A stretch of 9,567 bases of DNA, taken from contig JAQUTS010000061.1 of the NCBI GenBank assembly GCA_028694275.1, positions 1 to 9,567 on the forward strand, in the 5' to 3' direction. Shown here one piece after another: positions 6,608 to 9,567 of this stretch (the stretch's first letter is position 1; each line of letters starts with the position of its first letter). Made by a program: the position numbers and the translations under genes. This stretch comes from Candidatus Gastranaerophilales bacterium. Its GTDB lineage: Bacteria; Cyanobacteriota; Vampirovibrionia; Gastranaerophilales; CAJFVJ01. The notes under the pieces were generated by a model that saw nothing but the letters and a program-made list of their open reading frames with translations, made no database searches and was not told the DNA's origin.

Positions 6608-6618
6608 AAAACAAGCAA
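6590..6618 (-). promoter_or_regulatory. Possible promoter of the 565-aa membrane protein gene
   Basis: On the minus strand TTGCTT (6613-6618), 17 bases and TAGATA (6590-6595) form a plausible sigma70 pair in the short space after the clpX terminator. Transcription would begin at or just next to the ATG at 6584, so the message could be leaderless, which would fit the missing ribosome binding site. Confidence 0.35.
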
Positions 6619-6632
6619 AAACAAATTATTGC

Positions 6633-6662
6633 TTATAAAAGAGAGGTCGCGTAACCTCTCTT
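6633..6662 (-). terminator. Intrinsic terminator of the tig-clpP-clpX operon
   Basis: Read on the minus strand, AAGAGAGGT (6662-6654) pairs perfectly with ACCTCTCTT (6647-6639) around a six-base loop TACGCG. It is followed by a short T-rich stretch, with TTTT running from the end of the stem and then ATAA. It begins about 30 bases after the clpX stop. The reverse direction lacks a T tract, so it serves the minus strand. Confidence 0.8.
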
Positions 6663-6692
6663 AATAAATTATAAATAACGTTGATAAGTGAA

Positions 6693-8006
6693 CTATGCTA
6701 TCTCTTCATTAATTTGAGATTTATCTTCAGATTTTTTTGGCAAAAGCTCAACAACGTTTTTTCTTTTTTTCACCATTTCAGCAGTGATTTTGAACTCTTT
6801 TATATCCTCACGAGATGGAATCTCATACATAATATCAAGCATGAGTTCCTCAACGATAGAACGAAGAGCTCTTGCTCCTGTCTTACGTTTGATAGCTTCT
6901 TTTGCAATCAAAGAAATAGATTCTTCTTCAAAATCAAGTTTGACACCATCTATACTCAACAGTTTTTTGTACTGTTTCAAGATTGCATTCTTAGGCTCAG
7001 TTAAAATCCTTACCAAAGCTTCTTCATCAAGAGGATCAAGCACTGAATAAACAGGGATTCTTCCGATAAATTCAGGAATCAAACCGAATTTCAAAAGATC
7101 ATCAGGCTGAAGTTTTTTAAGAATTTTTGCTTCTTCAATTTCTTTTTCGTATTTATTTTTACGAGAAGTAGCACCGAATCCGACAGAACTACCATCAGCT
7201 GTACGCTGCTCGATGATTTTGTTCAATCCGACAAAAGCACCGCCGACAACAAACAATATATTCGATGTGTCAATTTGGATAAACTCTTGATGAGGGTGTT
7301 TACGTCCACCTTGAGGAGGAACATTTGCAACTGTACCTTCAATCATTTTAAGCAAAGCCTGCTGAACACCTTCACCGCTTACATCGCGTGTAATGCTTGG
7401 GTTTTCGGATTTGCGGGCAATTTTATCAATTTCATCGATATAAATAATGCCTTTTTCAGCCTTTGCAACATCATAATCAGCACTTTGATAAAGTCTTAGC
7501 AAAATATTTTCAACATCATCGCCGACATAACCTGCTTCAGTCAAAGTGGTCGCATCTGCAACAGCAAAAGGTACATTAAGCATTTTGGCCAAAGTTTGCG
7601 CCAAAAGCGTTTTCCCACTACCTGTCGGTCCAACCACCAAGATATTGCTTTTTTGGACTTCAACATCTTTAAGTTCAGCATCGGCACCTTCACTGTAAAT
7701 ACGCTTATAATGGTTATAAACAGCCACCGACAAGACTTTTTTTGCAGCGTCCTGACCGATAATATGCTCATCCAAATAAGCTTTTATTTCATGAGGTTTG
7801 GGGATAGAAGTCGTTTCTTTTTCGGTCTTTTCCCCACCGTCTTTTTCTTTATCATCAAAGAATTCTTCATCCAAAATCTCATTACACAAATCAACGCACT
7901 CATCACAAATATAGACCTCAGGGCCTGCAATAAGTTTTTTGACCTGATCTTGAGTCTTTCCGCAGAAAGAACATTTTAGACGTGAACCGTCGTGTTTACT
8001 CGCCAT
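6693..8006 (-). CDS. clpX: ATP-dependent Clp protease ATP-binding subunit ClpX
   Basis: Hexameric AAA+ unfoldase that threads tagged or misfolded proteins into ClpP in the cytoplasm. The 437-residue product is full length. The N-terminal zinc-binding domain shows C12, C15, C34 and C37. The AAA+ module has Walker A GPTGSGKT (126-133), pore loop GYVG (159-162), Walker B IIYIDEID (187-194), the substrate-gating RKH loop (235-237), a VGF tripeptide (275-277) at the ClpP-docking IGF-loop position, the Arg-finger region IPEFIGR (R316) and sensor-2 GAR (377-379). A charged linker (about 48-70) joins the domains, and the last 20 residues are a variable tail. AGGAG lies six bases before the ATG at 8006. 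It follows clpP by 18 bases, so the two are co-transcribed, and a terminator follows. Confidence 0.98.
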   Translation of the reverse strand: MASKHDGSRLKCSFCGKTQDQVKKLIAGPEVYICDECVDLCNEILDEEFFDDKEKDGGEKTEKETTSIPKPHEIKAYLDEHIIGQDAAKKVLSVAVYNHYKRIYSEGADAELKDVEVQKSNILVVGPTGSGKTLLAQTLAKMLNVPFAVADATTLTEAGYVGDDVENILLRLYQSADYDVAKAEKGIIYIDEIDKIARKSENPSITRDVSGEGVQQALLKMIEGTVANVPPQGGRKHPHQEFIQIDTSNILFVVGGAFVGLNKIIEQRTADGSSVGFGATSRKNKYEKEIEEAKILKKLQPDDLLKFGLIPEFIGRIPVYSVLDPLDEEALVRILTEPKNAILKQYKKLLSIDGVKLDFEEESISLIAKEAIKRKTGARALRSIVEELMLDIMYEIPSREDIKEFKITAEMVKKRKNVVELLPKKSEDKSQINEEIA

Positions 8007-8024
8007 AGCGTTCTCCTAAGTTAG

Positions 8025-8630
8025 TTAGTCTTCTTTCTTGACAGGTTTTTCGGCTTTTTCAATCACCTTGTCAATCATACCATACTCAAGTGCTTCCTGA
8101 GGAGTCATAATATAGTCTCTGTCAGTGTCCTTTTCAATTTTTTTGATAGATTGCCCTATATTATTGGCCAATATTTCATTCAAAGCTTTTTTCAAACGAC
8201 CGATTTCTGCTGCTTGAATTTGGATATCGGTAGCTTGACCTTGAGCACCACCCAATGGCTGGTGAATCAAAACTCTGGAGTGAGGAAGGGCGGTACGCTT
8301 ACCTTTGGCACCTGCAGACAAAAGAAATGCCCCCATACTGGCAGCTTGACCAAGACATATTGTGCAAACATCAGCTCTGATGTGCTGCATCGTATCATAT
8401 ATAGCCAAGCCTGCAGTTACACTGCCGCCCGGGCTATTGATGTACAACATAATGTCTTTTTCAGGGTTTTCAGAATCCAAAAGCAAAAGCTGCGCAACAA
8501 TCAAATTGGCAACCATATCATCGATTTGAGTTCCCAAAAAGATAATACGCTCTCTTAGCAATCTTGAAAAAATATCAAATGAACGCTCTCCTCTAGAGGA
8601 TTGTTCAATAACTACCGGTACAAAACTCAT
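8025..8630 (-). CDS. clpP: ATP-dependent Clp protease proteolytic subunit ClpP
   Basis: Serine peptidase that forms the double-heptamer degradation chamber capped by ClpX (or ClpA/ClpC). The product is 201 residues, typical for the family, and the catalytic triad is complete. Ser98 lies in GQAASMGAF, His123 in LIHQPLGG and Asp172 in DTDRDYIM. The oxyanion-loop region NSPGGSVTAG (65-74) and the handle helix region around 130-160 are well conserved. The N-terminus MSFVPVVIEQSSRGER may include a short propeptide. AAGGG lies nine bases before the ATG at 8630. The gene sits 46 bases after tig and 18 before clpX. Cyanobacteria-like genomes often have several clpP copies; this one is the tig/clpX-linked type. 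Confidence 0.98.
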   Translation of the reverse strand: MSFVPVVIEQSSRGERSFDIFSRLLRERIIFLGTQIDDMVANLIVAQLLLLDSENPEKDIMLYINSPGGSVTAGLAIYDTMQHIRADVCTICLGQAASMGAFLLSAGAKGKRTALPHSRVLIHQPLGGAQGQATDIQIQAAEIGRLKKALNEILANNIGQSIKKIEKDTDRDYIMTPQEALEYGMIDKVIEKAEKPVKKED

Positions 8631-8676
8631 TATTTTTTCCCTTTCAACAAAATCATACTCTTATTTTATCAGATTT

Positions 8677-9567
8677 TTACTTAGTCACATAGTTAATTTT
8701 ATTATTTTCAACCAAAAAGTCGGTTATACTTTGGCTAGCTATCTGCTGCATAATGGATTGAACCATCATAGGCTCTTTTGAAATCTGCTGATAAATTGTT
8801 CTTTCATCAGTATGATACAATTTTGCCATTTCTTTGATTCTTTCCTCAAATTCACTATCGTCAACCTTGATTTCTTCAACTTTTGCGATTTGGCTCAACA
8901 CAAGAGAATTTTTAATTCTTTTTGTAGCTTCATCACGCAAGTTTTGCCAAATTTTTTCTTGACCTTGAGAATCAAGGAATTTTTCCCAAGACATGCCCTG
9001 AGAAGTGATTTTTTGCTGGAACTCATCCATAAGGATTTTGGCTTCGCGATTCACCATTGCATCAGGAATCTCAACTTCTGCGAGTTCAATTACTTTTTCC
9101 AAAACAGCGTTTTGAACTTTGACTTTGGATTCCATATCAAATTGCTTGTCTATATATGATTGAATATCTTTTTTAAGCTCATCAAGACTGCCGAAAGGAC
9201 CAACTCTTTGTGCTAATTCATCATCAATTTCAGGATATTTTTTTGTTTTGATAGCGTGAATTTTGATTTTGAATACAGCAGGTTTCCCTTTTAGAGATTC
9301 TTCATGATAATCAGCAGGGAAAGTTACATTGATATCAAAGCTCTCGCCTGTTGAATGACCGATAATTTGATCCGCAAACCCTTCGATGAAGTTACTGTTA
9401 GTAAGATCAAGCTGGTAGTTTTTGGCACTTCCGCCTTTGATAGCTTCACCGTCGACTGACCCGTCAAAATCAATAGACACAACATCTTCTTTTGCAGCAG
9501 CTCTATCTGTCACATCTTCAAGTTTTGTGAATCTTTGAGCAATATTCAAAAGCTCTCTATCAACAGC
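8677..9567 (-). CDS. tig: Trigger factor, N-terminus cut by window edge
   Basis: Ribosome-associated chaperone and peptidyl-prolyl isomerase that shields nascent chains at the exit tunnel. The frame is open to the right edge; 296 residues plus stop are visible, beginning AVDRELLNIAQRF, which corresponds to the end of the N-terminal part. The FKBP-type isomerase domain spans about residues 20-105 of the visible part (SIDFDGSVDG, FIEGFADQIIGH, VTFPADYHEESLKGK). The C-terminal helical substrate-binding arms follow from PEIDDELAQRVGPFGSLDELKKDI to the end. The ribosome-binding domain with its FRxGxxP-type signature should lie to the right, outside the window. A TTG codon at 9549 is not a plausible start, since homology continues upstream of it. 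It is the first visible gene of the tig-clpP-clpX unit, placing a folding chaperone next to the degradation machine. Confidence 0.96.
   Translation of the reverse strand, partial: AVDRELLNIAQRFTKLEDVTDRAAAKEDVVSIDFDGSVDGEAIKGGSAKNYQLDLTNSNFIEGFADQIIGHSTGESFDINVTFPADYHEESLKGKPAVFKIKIHAIKTKKYPEIDDELAQRVGPFGSLDELKKDIQSYIDKQFDMESKVKVQNAVLEKVIELAEVEIPDAMVNREAKILMDEFQQKITSQGMSWEKFLDSQGQEKIWQNLRDEATKRIKNSLVLSQIAKVEEIKVDDSEFEERIKEMAKLYHTDERTIYQQISKEPMMVQSIMQQIASQSITDFLVENNKINYVTK

Noticed and set aside
7596..7979. Open frame of about 127 codons on the plus strand opposite clpX
   Set aside because: It is fully antisense to a clear, intact clpX and its product (Phe/Ile-rich) resembles nothing. AT-rich genes commonly leave such open frames on the other strand.
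8151..8558. Open frame of about 135 codons on the plus strand opposite clpP
   Set aside because: It lies entirely within clpP, has no ribosome binding site or recognisable motif, and arises from the clpP codon pattern.
9547..9549. TTG as a start codon for the trigger factor gene
   Set aside because: Trigger factor similarity continues upstream to the window edge and the ribosome-binding domain is missing, so the gene is truncated by the window rather than starting here.

Overview
The window is AT-rich bacterial chromosomal DNA with tight gene packing, short Shine-Dalgarno sites and no tRNA, rRNA, CRISPR array, insertion sequence or phage gene that I can see. A SPOR-domain protein suggests a diderm envelope. 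The order tig-clpP-clpX, a queC followed by a DUF366 gene, a PBS-lyase-type HEAT protein and an Asn-rich multi-pass membrane protein together fit a non-photosynthetic relative of cyanobacteria (Vampirovibrionia/Gastranaerophilales type). That placement is an inference from gene content and style; a clostridial or other AT-rich diderm origin is not excluded.

Layout from left to right: (1) 1-1254, minus strand, a GAF-GGDEF diguanylate cyclase whose C-terminus runs off the left edge, with a strong ribosome binding site and a possible -10 box overlapped by an inverted repeat. (2) 1255-1935, a mostly non-coding divergent region holding one small uncharacterised ORF (76 aa) closed by a convincing intrinsic terminator. 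(3) 1936-4879, plus strand, a four-gene operon whose reading frames all overlap: HEAT-repeat protein, queC (7-cyano-7-deazaguanine synthase), a DUF366 protein and a membrane-anchored SPOR protein. (4) 4887-6584, minus strand, a 565-aa membrane protein of unknown function converging on the operon with only 7 bp between stop codons. (5) 6693-9567, minus strand, the protein quality-control cluster tig (N-terminus cut off by the right edge), clpP and clpX, ending in an intrinsic terminator.

How they work together: trigger factor folds nascent chains at the ribosome, and ClpX unfolds and feeds substrates to the ClpP chamber, so region 5 is a standard co-expressed housekeeping unit. In region 3, QueC makes preQ0, the precursor of queuosine in tRNA. 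DUF366 is locked to it by overlap and is the most interesting functional link, while HEAT and SPOR look like scaffold and envelope proteins translated from the same message. The cyclase in region 1 would make c-di-GMP in response to a signal sensed by its GAF domain.

Nothing here is clearly a new defence or mobile system. The best candidates for novelty are the queC-DUF366 coupling, the 565-aa membrane protein with its Asn-rich N-terminus and possible leaderless start, and the small 76-aa gene with its own terminator.
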